Shown here piece after piece: positions 13,613-20,884 of a stretch of DNA of 64,000 nucleotides. Location of the stretch: assembly GCA_024529925.1 (NCBI GenBank), contig JAFEUB010001118.1:310001-374000 (forward strand), written 5' to 3'. The first letter of the stretch is position 1, and the number at the start of each line of letters is the position of its first letter. Both the position numbers and the translations under genes were made by a program. Source of the DNA: Ophthalmolycus amberensis (Eukaryota > Chordata > Actinopteri > Perciformes > Zoarcidae). The notes beneath the pieces are model-generated. The model saw nothing but the letters and a program-made list of their open reading frames with translations. It made no database searches and was not told the origin of the DNA.

Positions 13613-16600
13613 GTGTGTGTCCGTGTGTGTCCGTGTGTGTGTGTCCGTGTCCGTGTCCGTCCAGGCAGCAGAGTTGTCCATCAAGTTCCTCAGCGGCGAT
13701 CGAGCAGTGGAGGTGATCCAGGTGGTCGGGCCACGACTCACACAGCTGAGGAAGTACAACGCTGTGAGTGAACGCGCAAGCACGCCTCGTTCGGATGAGT
13801 CAGTTTCAGCTTTTCAGTGTTTTCAATTTGCCCAACTTCTCTCCTGTTGTGTTGGCGTTCTCGTGCTCAAGGCTGCTGAGCTCTACCTGAACATGAACCT
13901 CATCAAAGAGGCGATCGATGTCTTCATTGAGGGCGAGGAGTGGAACAAAGCCAAGAGAGTCGCCAAGGAGCTGGAGCCCAGGTTTAAAGACACAGACACG
14001 TACAGTACATCAATGGTGTAAAAGTAACCAAGTACATTAACTCAAGTAGTATTTACATGTTCTCCTACTTTATACTTCTACTCCACCACATTTCAGAGGC
14101 AAATATTGTACTTTTGACTCCACTGCATTTGTTAAATAAGGAAACAAAAGTGCGCAATGGTTGACGCACTTCCTTTGTGTCACGAGTGGAGCTTTCATTC
14201 TCCCAGGAGATCCCAACCTGGAGGCAGACAGAATTGCAAAGTGATGATAGAGTGCAGGGAACCAATCTAAATGGTGTCATTGTTCTATAGCCACGACATC
14301 GTGCAATCGTGTCCTTCATGATGAGAAGTTAAAGCGACAGAACGTGTGTATTGCCACTTTAAGATCAAGATCTCAGAGTACTTCTTCGACATTCTTGTAT
14401 AAAGCATATTTCTTCACAAGCACACTGTGTGTGTATTTTCAATGCGATACCACCTCGCTTAAACTGATCGTCTTAAAAAAAACCCACCTCTTAAAAATAC
14501 TTGGAAATTGTCTCCGGTTGAGAATAACTGGAATGTCTTTACCCTGTGTCTCGTTCCCCTGATCTCTTTGGCAGATACGAGGACTACGTGGACCAGAAAT
14601 ACAAGGAGCACCTTAAGAACCAAGGCAAAGTTGACTCTGTACGTACTACACACTCTGTTACACACCGGATCCAACGAGTACGATTTTTGTTGAGGAAGTA
14701 TTGCCGTATTATCAGTTTAATGCTGCAAGTTTGGGCCTGATTGGGACAAAATCCACTGTCAGCAAAATAGAAGACATCCTTTACTCGCTCATCATATTGC
14801 ACAGGAAATGAACCAATCTGAAATGTGTTTAAAAGAACAGAAAAGTGTGTCGTGTGTGTTGATTATTTTCAATTGTTTGTGTTTTTTTTTATGTCTGTGT
14901 GTCTCATAGCTGGTGGGCGTGGATGTCATGGCAGCTCTGGACATGTATGCAGAGAGAGGCCAGTGGGAGAAATGTCTGGAGACAGCATCTAAACAGGTAC
15001 TGAATGCACAATCGACATGACTCTTAAAGGTCAAAGCCGCCACAGGTGAAGCTCACATTACAGACGTTGCATTTAGTTAAAATAAAGAAATGCTCTCTGT
15101 AACCAAACCTTCCATTAAGTAGTTAAACTGGATGTATGTAAAGTTGTCCTTGAATAAAAAACAACATCAACAGTAGTTGTCAGTGTTCTTCATCATCCCT
15201 GTCATTTTGTCAGAACTTTAAGGTCCTCCATAAGTACGTCGCTCTGTACGCTACACACCTCATCAAGGAGGCGGACGCTCCGAAGGCTCTGCAGCTCTAC
15301 GTACAGCACGGAGCACCGCCCAACCCTCAGGTACAGTACGCCCGCACACGTAGCTCCGATAGAGGGCTCCTCATGAGCTATGTGAGAAAAACATACCTCA
15401 CTAGGTATGTTTTTCTCACACTTCCTGTTTTGCAGCCTGAATATCTTAACACCTGGATTCAGTGATGTTCTGGAAACACACCTTGAGGGGTTTCTCTCGC
15501 GAAACATAAGCCTCAGTCAATGTCAGCCAGTCAAATGCTGCCAGTTCACTGTGTTTACATACAAAGTCTTCCTTTTCAGACTTTGACTTCTTTATTAGAG
15601 CTACGGCCTCACCATTAAATGTCAGGCATCTCTGGTTTCCTGTGTACGTATCTTATGATACAAGCAAAAAGCATCAATGGAAGGTCCCACCAAGAACTTT
15701 AGTTTTTCTGACTCCCAGAACTTTAACATCTACAAGCGCCTGTTCCTGGACCTGATTAACCTCCCCGACACTGATGGACCGGAGTCTTACCGGATGTGGG
15801 CCGACCTCCGCAATTTCCTCCTGCAGCTGGTAAATGACAACAGAAGGAAAATTGCTTCCCTCCAAATTTCCGTGATGTGAATTTTCTGATTTTCCACAAC
15901 TGTTCCTTTTACTGTAATTCCCCTTTTTGTGATGCCTGTGTGTGATGTGTGTGTGTGTGTGTGTGTGTGATTTCAGTGTGAGAACATGTCCCGGTCGGCC
16001 GAGGCCAACTCTCCAGCTCATGAAGACTTTGAGCAGATGCTGCTGATCGCTCACTACTACGCCACGCGATCCGCCGCCAAAGGAGTCGCGCAGCTGGTAC
16101 GCGAACCACAGAAGGCTTTATTTATTTTAAGATAATAGATTTTGGGCCTAAATTGGAGTTAAATTCACGACTGCACGATCACATTTTGATCGTAATAGTC
16201 TGCTTTCCATCTTGAATGTTTTTTTTGTTTTGTGTTCGATGTTTTTCTTGTGTTCGTCGTCTTGTGCGTGTTGAGGAACTGTGGGGAACGATGCATCTCA
16301 CCACAAGGTTCAAAACCAACTGGTGCATGTTTATAATATTGGCAGTCTTTGTCTAAGAATGTCTTTTATAAAAAAATTTAAAACGACGAAATTCCAATAT
16401 GTTGTATTGTTCCAAAACAAGCTTAAACCTCTGAAAGATGCTTTATGGGTTTTAAAGCAGAGCTTAACTCTCTACTTTCTTCCTCCGCTGTTTGACAGCT
16501 GACTTGTTTTAGTGCTGATTTTTTAAATCAAAAGCTTCTCTCCCTTTGCAGGCCAGTCTTCCAGCCAAGCTGTCCGTGTCTCTGCTGCGTCACACTGAGC

Positions 16601-18169
16601 TCGTTCCTGCAGACAAGGCTTTCTACGAGGCCGGCCTGGCCTGCAGGGTGAGTCCACCGATGAGAGAGCAACGCTAGTTCTTCCACTTCCGGATAAAGTC
16701 TCTGTGCTCTGTGCTAAATGCTCTCTTCAGTTCAGTTCTAGTGTTGGTCACGGCCTGACAATGTTCCTCCAACCTGGTTTGTCGTTTGCTTAAGTAATGT
16801 ACTTGAACACAATTTTGAGGGACTTCTACTTTCCTTGAGTATTTTCATTTAATGCAACTTTATACTTCTACTCCGCTACATGACAGAGACGTGCTTTTTT
16901 ACGCCACCAAATGTATCTGACATCAAGTACATCCTGCTCATAATGCTTGCATACTTCTACTGAGGTAAGGTTTTGAATGCAGGACTTTTTATTGTGGTGG
17001 AGCATTTCACCGCTGCTGAAATTAATAAATCCACTCTGCTACAATCCTATAAATGGACAAAAATTCTCAGATATCCTGCAAATTCCCTTAAAAATACTCC
17101 CCGACTTCCCATCACAAAGTTGCAAAATATATATTCACCACCTGACTGATCAGTTTTAAAAACCTAGGAATAACATGAAATATCCTTACTCCTCTGACTG
17201 ACGCATGAACATGTGTACCAGATTAACTTTACATCACTTTTTTTCCTAACCTGGCAGGCTGTTGGCTGGGAGAACATGGCCTTCATCTTCCTCAATCACT
17301 TCCTGGATCTGTGCGATGTGAGTAAAATCCTTCCCAACGTTATTAGACAGTGTGACCATGGATCAGGTTTCTGTGTTAACTGGGGCGATTTCTGTCTCCA
17401 GGCGGTGGACGAGGGGACGCTGGACGCTGTGGACCACTCCGACTTCCTGGACACCGACATTCCCTTCGAGGTTCCAGTTCCCACCAAACTCTGTGTCACC
17501 GTAAGACATCCGTCCACCACACGCACGCAGAGACATCCCACCGGGCACGCTGTGGTCAGACTCATCAATGGTGCCGCGTTATGAATCAGATCTGGGGAAA
17601 GATTGTGATCAATGGAGCTTGTACTTCTATATCTCCCGTCTCGTAGTGTAACACAGAACATACATTCATGCATGGAAGTCATTTTCCTCCAAATGAGTAT
17701 CGGCTGCTGTACGTCTGTGAGCACAAACCTAAGAGAGAAACGATATTCTATTCTAAAATGAATCGAAACACGTAACATATTTATGACACAACGGCCTGTG
17801 CACCTGTGGAACGTTGATTACTCCTGTTAACGAGTCATCTTCAAGTCCAAGTTTGTTCTCAGTTTAAAAATCTTACTTTATAGTCTTATTATATACATGT
17901 TTAATCATTTTTAATAACTTTGAACTACTGTTCAACATTCATCTCACACTACGTGTTTAATTAATGTTTGTGTGTGTGTGTGTGTGTGTGTGTTGCAGGA
18001 CGCCCAGCGGGAGCAGATCCGTGACTGGGTGCTGATGGTCTCCATGGACAATCGGTTGGAGCAGGTTCTGCCTCGTGACGAGAGGAACTCGTACGAAGCC
18101 TCGCTGGTGGCCGCCAACACCGGCCTCCGCTCTCTGCCCTGTATCCTCACCGGTAACACACGCACACAC

Positions 18170-18238
<69 letters not shown>

Positions 18239-19119
18239 CACACACACAGAGTATAGTCCCTCACTCTGTGCTGTTCCTTCCTCCAGGCTACCCGGTGCTG
18301 AGAGATAAGATGGAGTTCTCGTCCGTGGGGAAAGTAGCCGTCAAGAAAGACTGGAACAAATTCCTCGTGACCACAAAGGTGAGTCACAAACAAAGTCCGC
18401 TCGTGGAACGTAACCAAGTCCGCTGACTCAAATACTGCACTTAAATTTGAGGTACTTGGACTTAACAGTCTTTTCTTTTCATGCGGCTCTCTGCTTTCAC
18501 TCCACCACAAATTATTTAACAGCTTCAGTTGATTTACAAAAAACACGCAAAGCGCTTATTGAGTATGATGTTTTCGGTATAAATGAAACGACATATACGC
18601 AAGTACAACTGAAACGATTCGTCTATTTTGTAATCGTTCAAGTTATTTTTCATGTCGACACATTTCATGTTTCCCGCTTCTCAAACGTGCAGATTTCCTT
18701 TTAATAATTGTAATGTGTTATTAATGTTGATGTTTTGGGCTTTTTGGTCGGACTAAATAAACATTGTGAAGGTGACACGTTGGGTTCTGGGTAATTGTGA
18801 CGACATCTCTCGCTAGTTTCACAAACCAAACAATCGATAAATGAAGAAAATAATCAGCAGATTAATCCAATCTCACTAACAAAACTCATTTCACTGGGTG
18901 TCATCATCTCTATCAACATTAGCGATTTTATGTGAATCAGCAGAGTCGATCTCACGTCTGCAGCAGTGGCGGCGTGTGTTGAATCCGTTTTGTCATTGGT
19001 TCTTGTTTGTGTCCATCTTCTCCATGCAGACCACTCACAGTTCAGAGTGTCAGGACGTCCTCAAGTTCATCAGCCAGTGGTGTGGCGGCCTGCCGGCGTC
19101 TGGATTCTCCTTCCAGTGA
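1..19119 (+). CDS. ift172: ift172, 3' half: intraflagellar transport protein 172 (26 exons, 5' end outside the window)
   Basis: IFT172 is a peripheral IFT-B subunit that moves with trains along the ciliary axoneme and is needed for cilium assembly and turnaround at the tip. Coding exons are 1-36, 730-850, 1788-1932, 3031-3120, 3421-3518, 3818-3953, 6134-6250, 7321-7463, 8019-8112, 8991-9055, 9325-9505, 9642-9751, 11616-11745, 13665-13763, 13872-13981, 14575-14638, 14910-14996, 15214-15330, 15719-15829, 15977-16096, 16552-16647, 17258-17317, 17402-17500, 17999-18152, 18287-18378 and 19030-19119. Every junction is GT-AG and phase-consistent. The product is 920 residues (w1-w920 below), against about 1749 for the whole human protein, so the N-terminal WD40 propellers are missing upstream. 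What remains is the helical TPR-like solenoid plus the conserved C-terminal tail. Similarity to human IFT172 was judged from memory and is strong in every exon. Confidence 0.97.
150..505 (-). repeat. Dispersed repeat, TTAGCATGCTAA family, reverse orientation
   Basis: Contains GTTAGCATGCTAACG-type palindromes plus the reverse complement of the CCAATAGTTATTGATATATTC, GGCGCTAG and GGCTGATGGGA blocks. The same blocks recur on the + strand at 20885-21060 and 54800-55130. I recognise it as a common teleost interspersed repeat but cannot name the family. Confidence 0.7.
730..850 (+). CDS. ift172: ift172 exon b
   Basis: The acceptor is CCTGTAG and the donor GTATGT. It reads [20 protein letters not shown] onward to FIEAG (w12-w51 plus two bases), one of the most conserved TPR-like stretches of IFT172. 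Confidence 0.96.
1259..1410 (-). mobile_element. LINE 3' UTR fragment
   Basis: CTATTGATCCCCAGCGGGGA followed by A-rich sequence resembles the 3' ends at 10571 and 30421. Only the untranslated tail remains. Confidence 0.5.
1788..1932 (+). CDS. ift172: ift172 exon c
   Basis: The acceptor is CCCTTAG and the donor GTGAGA. It encodes the helical segment with [19 protein letters not shown] and ends [11 protein letters not shown] (w52-w100). It closes a 1/2 split codon from the previous exon. Confidence 0.96.
1933..3030 (+). other. ift172 intron, mostly unique
   Basis: Contains a (CA)n run at about 2125-2155 and a short GATGATGGTGATG tract near 2364-2392. I see no other repeat and no additional exon. 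Confidence 0.6.
3031..3120 (+). CDS. ift172: ift172 exon d
   Basis: A phase-0 exon of 30 codons (w101-w130) containing [20 protein letters not shown], a canonical TPR-like helix pair. The acceptor is GCCTGTAG and the donor GTTAGT. Confidence 0.96.
3421..3518 (+). CDS. ift172: ift172 exon e
   Basis: Encodes [20 protein letters not shown] onward to FKEAE plus two bases of an Arg codon (w131-w162). The acceptor is TCTGCAG and the donor GTAAAT. Confidence 0.96.
3740..3753. repeat. Poly-C run
   Basis: A run of about 13 C in the intron upstream of ift172 exon f. Confidence 0.8.
3818..3953 (+). CDS. ift172: ift172 exon f
   Basis: Encodes [19 protein letters not shown] to HLHLAK (w163-w208). The acceptor CTCGCAG is preceded by a TG-rich tract in place of a classical pyrimidine run. 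The donor is GTACAT. Confidence 0.96.
4095..4325 (+). mobile_element. Decayed transposon-borne helicase-like fragment
   Basis: An open stretch reads [20 protein letters not shown] followed by [15 protein letters not shown]. This resembles the N-terminal motif and Walker A region (DVFAxLPTGxGKSLI) of RecQ-like helicase genes repeated in fish genomes. The LPT and the Walker Lys are missing, so it cannot be active. An inverted TCTCGCG pair lies just upstream (4070-4097). Recognition is from memory. Confidence 0.45.
4395..4860. repeat. Two probable dispersed repeats in an ift172 intron
   Basis: 4395-4570 is A-rich with recurring AAATTTACGAGAAAAAACTC-like units. 4580-4850 contains CCACCTCCTGACAACAGGAAGT and CATGAAATTTCCATGGCGTG, which resemble common teleost repeats. 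Family names are not known to me. Confidence 0.4.
4861..6133 (+). other. Remainder of the large ift172 intron
   Basis: Mostly unassigned sequence. The segment 5600-5840 recurs in diverged form at 46180-46300. No exon-like frame links to the neighbouring exons. Confidence 0.5.
5600..5840 (+). repeat. Dispersed repeat, CCAGGACTGAG family
   Basis: CAGGACTGAGCGGGGTAGACTG, AAGAGACTCTAGTGGTGGG and ACCTATGTCCAGAGAGGCCG correspond in order to blocks at 46195-46290. Confidence 0.6.
6134..6250 (+). CDS. ift172: ift172 exon g
   Basis: A phase-0 exon of 39 codons (w209-w247), [20 protein letters not shown] to WEDAYR. The 2.2-kb intron before it carries old transposon fragments. Confidence 0.96.
6251..7320 (+). 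other. ift172 intron without recognised elements
   Basis: AT-rich. A short (TA)n at 7273-7291 lies near the acceptor of exon h. I see no coding or repeat signal otherwise. Confidence 0.5.
7321..7463 (+). CDS. ift172: ift172 exon h
   Basis: Encodes [20 protein letters not shown] to EFASNN plus two bases (w248-w294). The acceptor is GTGTCAG and the donor GTGAGC. YLWAxSLGGEAA is highly conserved across IFT172 proteins. Confidence 0.96.
8019..8112 (+). CDS. ift172: ift172 exon i
   Basis: Encodes [20 protein letters not shown] to YLEDE (w295-w326). The acceptor is TCCCCAG and the donor GTAAAT. Confidence 0.95.
8335..8690. repeat. Minisatellite-like TTTTGTGTCTCTTTGTAGT repeat
   Basis: Degenerate units of about 20-27 bp with the core TTTTGTGTCTCTTTGTAG run from about 8345 to 8575. 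They are followed by a GC-rich tail with GGGCCCCTGGCACTTAAGG. The spurious minus-strand frame here has matching amino-acid periodicity. I recall this as a common perciform repeat. Confidence 0.65.
8991..9055 (+). CDS. ift172: ift172 exon j
   Basis: A 65-bp exon encoding [20 protein letters not shown] and LM (split Met codon AT|G). The acceptor is TCTTCCAG and the donor GTGAGT. It is one of the shortest internal exons here. Confidence 0.95.
9325..9505 (+). CDS. ift172: ift172 exon k
   Basis: The longest exon in this half of the gene (181 bp). It encodes [20 protein letters not shown] to [10 protein letters not shown] (w348-w408). The acceptor is CTCCAG and the donor GTAGCT. Confidence 0.96.
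9642..9751 (+). CDS. ift172: ift172 exon l
   Basis: Encodes [20 protein letters not shown] to TSKKGI plus two bases of an Arg codon. The intron before it is only 136 bp. The donor is GTGAGA. Confidence 0.95.
10571..11109 (-). mobile_element. LINE 3' end with C-terminal coding remnant
   Basis: On the minus strand it encodes [20 protein letters not shown] near the end of a retrotransposon ORF2-like product. An untranslated tail follows, ending in (ATCT)n, which is (GATA)n at 10571-10597 on the + strand. It is 5' truncated, as is usual for non-LTR elements. The same motif occurs at 30776-30961. Confidence 0.7.
11225..11460 (+). repeat. Dispersed repeat shared with 20475-20715
   Basis: CTTGGGCGGCACCGATGGCCATGA and TTACCTCATTCTGTAATGTATA match, in order and diverged, CTTTGGCGACACCTATGGCGATAA and TCACCTCATTCGGGAATAGA in the second copy. 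Confidence 0.55.
11616..11745 (+). CDS. ift172: ift172 exon m
   Basis: Encodes [20 protein letters not shown] to KCWMK (w445-w488). The acceptor is GGTTCAG and the donor GTAAAG. Confidence 0.96.
12090..12245 (+). repeat. Dispersed repeat, ACCAAACAATCGAT family
   Basis: TGGTCAGACAAAAAAATGCAATCTG through TTTTTCATAATTTTTTGACAATTTATTG to TACCTGCAGCTCTCATTTAA fits the family also seen at 18770-18870, 34195-34350, 42940-43020 and 45040-45155. Confidence 0.55.
12246..13440 (+). other. ift172 intron between exons m and n, unassigned part
   Basis: AT-rich sequence with no convincing exon, RNA gene or repeat that I can name. Confidence 0.5.
13505..13660 (+). repeat. TG / CCGTG compound microsatellite at a splice acceptor
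   Basis: (TG)n interrupted repeatedly by CCGTG, ending four bases before exon n of ift172. The compound pattern suggests spread of a C-containing variant by unequal copying. Confidence 0.9.
13665..13763 (+). CDS. ift172: ift172 exon n
   Basis: A phase-0 exon of 33 codons, [20 protein letters not shown] to LRKYNA (w489-w521). Its acceptor (CGTCCAG) comes directly after about 155 bp of TG/CCGTG repeat, so the polypyrimidine tract is replaced by UG repeats in the RNA. Confidence 0.95.
13872..13981 (+). CDS. ift172: ift172 exon o
   Basis: Encodes [20 protein letters not shown] to KELEP plus two bases (w522-w557). The preceding intron is 108 bp. The donor AG|GTTTAA is weak, and a dispersed AAGTAC repeat begins about 30 bp downstream. 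Reading on past the donor would give a short tail ending at 14021. Confidence 0.94.
14010..14125 (+). repeat. Dispersed repeat, AAGTAC family
   Basis: AACCAAGTACATTAACTCAAG, ACTTTATACTTCTACTCC and TGTACTTTTGACTCCACTGCATTTGT are diagnostic blocks of this family, which recurs at least eight times in the window. Confidence 0.75.
14575..14638 (+). CDS. ift172: ift172 exon p
   Basis: A 64-bp exon: [20 protein letters not shown] and DS (w558-w579). It matches the human [20 protein letters not shown] junction, which confirms the weak donor upstream. The acceptor is TTGGCAG and the donor GTACGT. Confidence 0.95.
14910..14996 (+). CDS. ift172: ift172 exon q
   Basis: A phase-0 exon of 29 codons, [20 protein letters not shown] to TASKQ (w580-w608). 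The acceptor is CTCATAG and the donor GTACTG. Confidence 0.95.
15214..15330 (+). CDS. ift172: ift172 exon r
   Basis: A phase-0 exon of 39 codons, [20 protein letters not shown] to PPNPQ (w609-w647). The intron after it contains a perfect 18-bp hairpin (15381-15420). Confidence 0.96.
15381..15420. repeat. Perfect 18-bp inverted repeat with a 4-base spacer
   Basis: TGTGAGAAAAACATACCT at 15381-15398 is followed by CACT and its exact complement at 15403-15420. It lies in an ift172 intron, 51 bp after the exon r donor. Confidence 0.9.
15719..15829 (+). CDS. ift172: ift172 exon s
   Basis: A phase-0 exon of 37 codons, [20 protein letters not shown] to NFLLQL (w648-w684). The acceptor is CTCCCAG and the donor GTAAAT. 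Confidence 0.96.
15977..16096 (+). CDS. ift172: ift172 exon t
   Basis: A phase-0 exon of 40 codons, [20 protein letters not shown] to GVAQL (w685-w724). A 24-nt TG repeat ends 7 nt before the exon. The donor is GTACGC. Confidence 0.96.
16552..16647 (+). CDS. ift172: ift172 exon u
   Basis: A phase-0 exon of 32 codons, [20 protein letters not shown] to AGLACR (w725-w756). The acceptor is TTTGCAG and the donor GTGAGT. Confidence 0.96.
16785..16990 (+). repeat. Dispersed repeat, AAGTAC family
   Basis: AATGTACTTGAACACAATTTTGAGG, CCTTGAGTATTTTCATTTAATGC and TATACTTCTACTCCGCTACA are in the family's order. Confidence 0.75.
17258..17317 (+). CDS. ift172: ift172 exon v
   Basis: A 60-bp phase-0 exon, [20 protein letters not shown] (w757-w776). 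It is followed after 84 bp by the next exon. The donor is GTGAGT. Confidence 0.96.
17402..17500 (+). CDS. ift172: ift172 exon w
   Basis: A phase-0 exon of 33 codons, [20 protein letters not shown] to TKLCVT (w777-w809). The [14 protein letters not shown] block is almost identical to the human protein. Confidence 0.97.
17969..17992 (+). repeat. (TG)12 next to the acceptor of ift172 exon x
   Basis: Uninterrupted TG dinucleotides ending just before TTGCAG. They are complementary to the CA tract at 18155-18248 beyond the exon. Confidence 0.9.
17999..18152 (+). CDS. ift172: ift172 exon x, between complementary TG and CA repeats
   Basis: Encodes [20 protein letters not shown] to SLPCILT plus one base (w810-w860). 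The acceptor follows a 24-nt TG run, and its donor (GTAACA) opens directly into a CA-rich tract filling most of the 134-bp intron. The exon length, 154 bp, is not a multiple of three. Confidence 0.97.
18155..18248 (+). repeat. CA-rich tract filling the intron after ift172 exon x
   Basis: (CA)n with three GC interruptions, starting four bases after the splice junction and making up most of the 134-bp intron. Confidence 0.9.
18287..18378 (+). CDS. ift172: ift172 exon y
   Basis: Encodes [20 protein letters not shown] to FLVTTK (w861-w891). The acceptor is CCTCCAG and the donor GTGAGT. Confidence 0.96.
18408..18520 (+). repeat. Dispersed repeat, AAGTAC family (diverged)
   Basis: GTAACCAAGTCCGCTGACTCAAATACTGCACTTAAATTTGAGGTACTT-type sequence, then TTCACTCCACCACA. 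Confidence 0.6.
18770..18870 (+). repeat. Dispersed repeat, ACCAAACAATCGAT family
   Basis: GGTTCTGGGTAATTGTGACG and CAAACCAAACAATCGAT match 34210-34300 almost exactly. Confidence 0.75.
19030..19119 (+). CDS. ift172: ift172 last exon with stop
   Basis: Encodes [20 protein letters not shown] and LPASGFSFQ, then TGA (w892-w920). The ending matches human IFT172. The Cys at w898 aligns with human Cys1727, a position I recall as altered in skeletal ciliopathy patients. Confidence 0.97.
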   Translation, partial: TTHSSECQDVLKFISQWCGGLPASGFSFQ

Positions 19120-19246
19120 CACACACACAAACACACACACACACACACAAACACAAACACACACACACACACACACAAACACAGACACACAGATACACAC
19201 ACGCACACAAGCACGCACACACGCACGCACACACACACACACACAC
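19120..19246 (+). repeat. CA-rich microsatellite directly after the ift172 stop
   Basis: Imperfect (CA)n with AAAC and GCAC interruptions, beginning at the base after TGA, on the sense strand. CA-rich RNA is a known hnRNP L ligand. Confidence 0.9.
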
Positions 19247-19442
19247 TGCTATTTCTCGTTCTGTTACACTCTTCCATTTTTGCTGCAAGATTGCCAGAAA
19301 TTTCTCCTCTCCGCCCCTCCGGAAACCAAACCCTTATTTAAAGAAAAGATGACTAGCCACCATCTAAATATTTATTTATTAAACTTTTCATATGTATTTT
19401 CTGTAAATATGGCGGTCATAATGCTGTTTCAAAAACTTCTCG

Positions 19443-19522
19443 GCACTTCCGGGTATGTAGTCTCATGGAAGATAACTTGAGGGATTAAGTTATTTTCCAT
19501 GAGACTACGTACCTGGAAGTGC
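19443..19522 (+). other. 38-bp hairpin in the ift172 3' UTR
   Basis: Arms 19443-19480 and 19485-19522 pair along their whole length with a four-base GGGA loop, which fits the GNRA tetraloop pattern. The four non-Watson-Crick positions (19451/19514, 19456/19509, 19471/19494, 19479/19486) are all G-U in sense RNA. It could be a decayed palindromic mobile element or a functional RNA structure. Confidence 0.85.
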
Positions 19523-20362
19523 GGATGTAGAATTTAAGTCACATGTGAAGCAATTAAATCTTTTCAAAATCAGCCACATGTTCTAATATGAGAGATATGT
19601 TGTAACTGACAATGTTAACTCGCGCTTAGGACGATGAACCCACACACATTAGCTGAATTGTTTCTCTGAACACGACCTCGATTCCTTAATACTTCCTTAT
19701 TTCCTGTCTGTGGCACTCAGCTCCAAGCCCATTGGTTCCCGCTGAAGAATAAAATCGTTTCAAACGAGAGGAAATCGTGCATTTGTTGAGGACTATTTTC
19801 AGCGGCGGATTAATCCACATGTGTTGCTCTGGTATATGGGGCAGCAGGACGGTGTATGTTGGACTGAGTCAATAAACTACAGTGTGTGTGTGTTCATGGT
19901 GATGAAGGAACATGTCACCCAGAGCAACAGTGCGGCTCATTGATGTGTTTTTAATAGTTTTTCGGCAACAAGGGAGCTCTTTTACCCCCCCGTCATCGTT
20001 ACGAGGAGGACAGGACACACAAACCCACTCACTTCCTGTGCTCACACTTTATTTTTCGCCATCCACTTTATCCTGAGCCGTCACCATGACAACACATTCC
20101 TCCACTCTGCTGTATCTTTTCCTCTCATCAGAAGGACTTCCTCTCAGGATGGCATCGCTGAATACAAGCCAAAGGTTTTCTGTCCGATTTGAACAAAATA
20201 GCTTCGAGCAGATGTTTACGATACTTTGATATGTTCGACTGACGGTTAGAGGGACTATTTAATGTCTGCTATTTCTCTGTGTGTGTGTGCTTAAGAAGCC
20301 GGTGTCTCTGGCAATGCCTTTATTGTGTCTTTGATATGGAATGTATTTTGTTTTTGAAGTTA

Positions 20363-20368
20363 AATAAA
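20363..20368 (+). terminator. ift172: Probable poly(A) signal of ift172
   Basis: AATAAA followed within about 50 bp by GTGTCG, TTTGTGGTGTTTGC and similar GT-rich sequence, as expected for a cleavage and polyadenylation site. Confidence 0.6.
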
Positions 20369-20474
20369 AGATAGTTTTCAAGCATTTTCCCAGTGCAGGT
20401 TTTAATCCCTTTTCATTGTGTCGCGTTTGCTCATTTTGTGGTGTTTGCTCAGATGGTAACGCAGTTGTTAGTAC

Positions 20475-20715
20475 GTCAAGAAACTTAAAGCTGCAATCTC
20501 GAAGATGTCCGTTTTGTTTTCTTTGGCGACACCTATGGCGATAAATGGTAATGCAGGTTTTTCAGATCTCACTTCCCAGAGAGCACCGGTAATGTCGCCA
20601 CAGACAGTTCATAATCCTGCAAATGCAACGGCTTTCAGTGGGCAATAGGCTCGATCACCTTTCTGTCACCTCATTCGGGAATAGAGATTTTCCAGATTGT
20701 GACTTTAAGTGATAT
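20475..20715 (+). repeat. Dispersed repeat shared with 11225-11460
   Basis: Starts AAAGCTGCAATCTCGAAGAT and contains TTTCTTTGGCGACACCTATGG. See the other copy for the matching blocks. Confidence 0.55.
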
Positions 20716-20884
20716 TTGAAGTCAAATTTCTTTACATCAAGCCCTGTAAGAAAGGTAATGATAAATCATTCCCTCAAATCACTGATTTATTCCTCAAATG
20801 TCTTTTTATTAACTAACTTATTACATAATTTATACAGCATGTAAGCTTTTCTGTCTTTTTTGCACAGTTCAGTCACACTGTACT

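Larger units (their letters stand above)
19120..20390 (+). other. ift172: ift172 3' UTR
   Basis: Untranslated tail from the stop to the first convincing poly(A) signal. It starts with a CA-rich tract (19120-19246) and contains a long hairpin (19443-19522). An AATAAA lies at 20363-20368 with GT-rich sequence downstream. The cleavage point is inferred. Confidence 0.65.

Noticed and set aside
13433..13783. Cys-Val or His-Thr frames around ift172 exon n
   Set aside because: Microsatellite translation on both strands; only 13665-13763 is real coding sequence.
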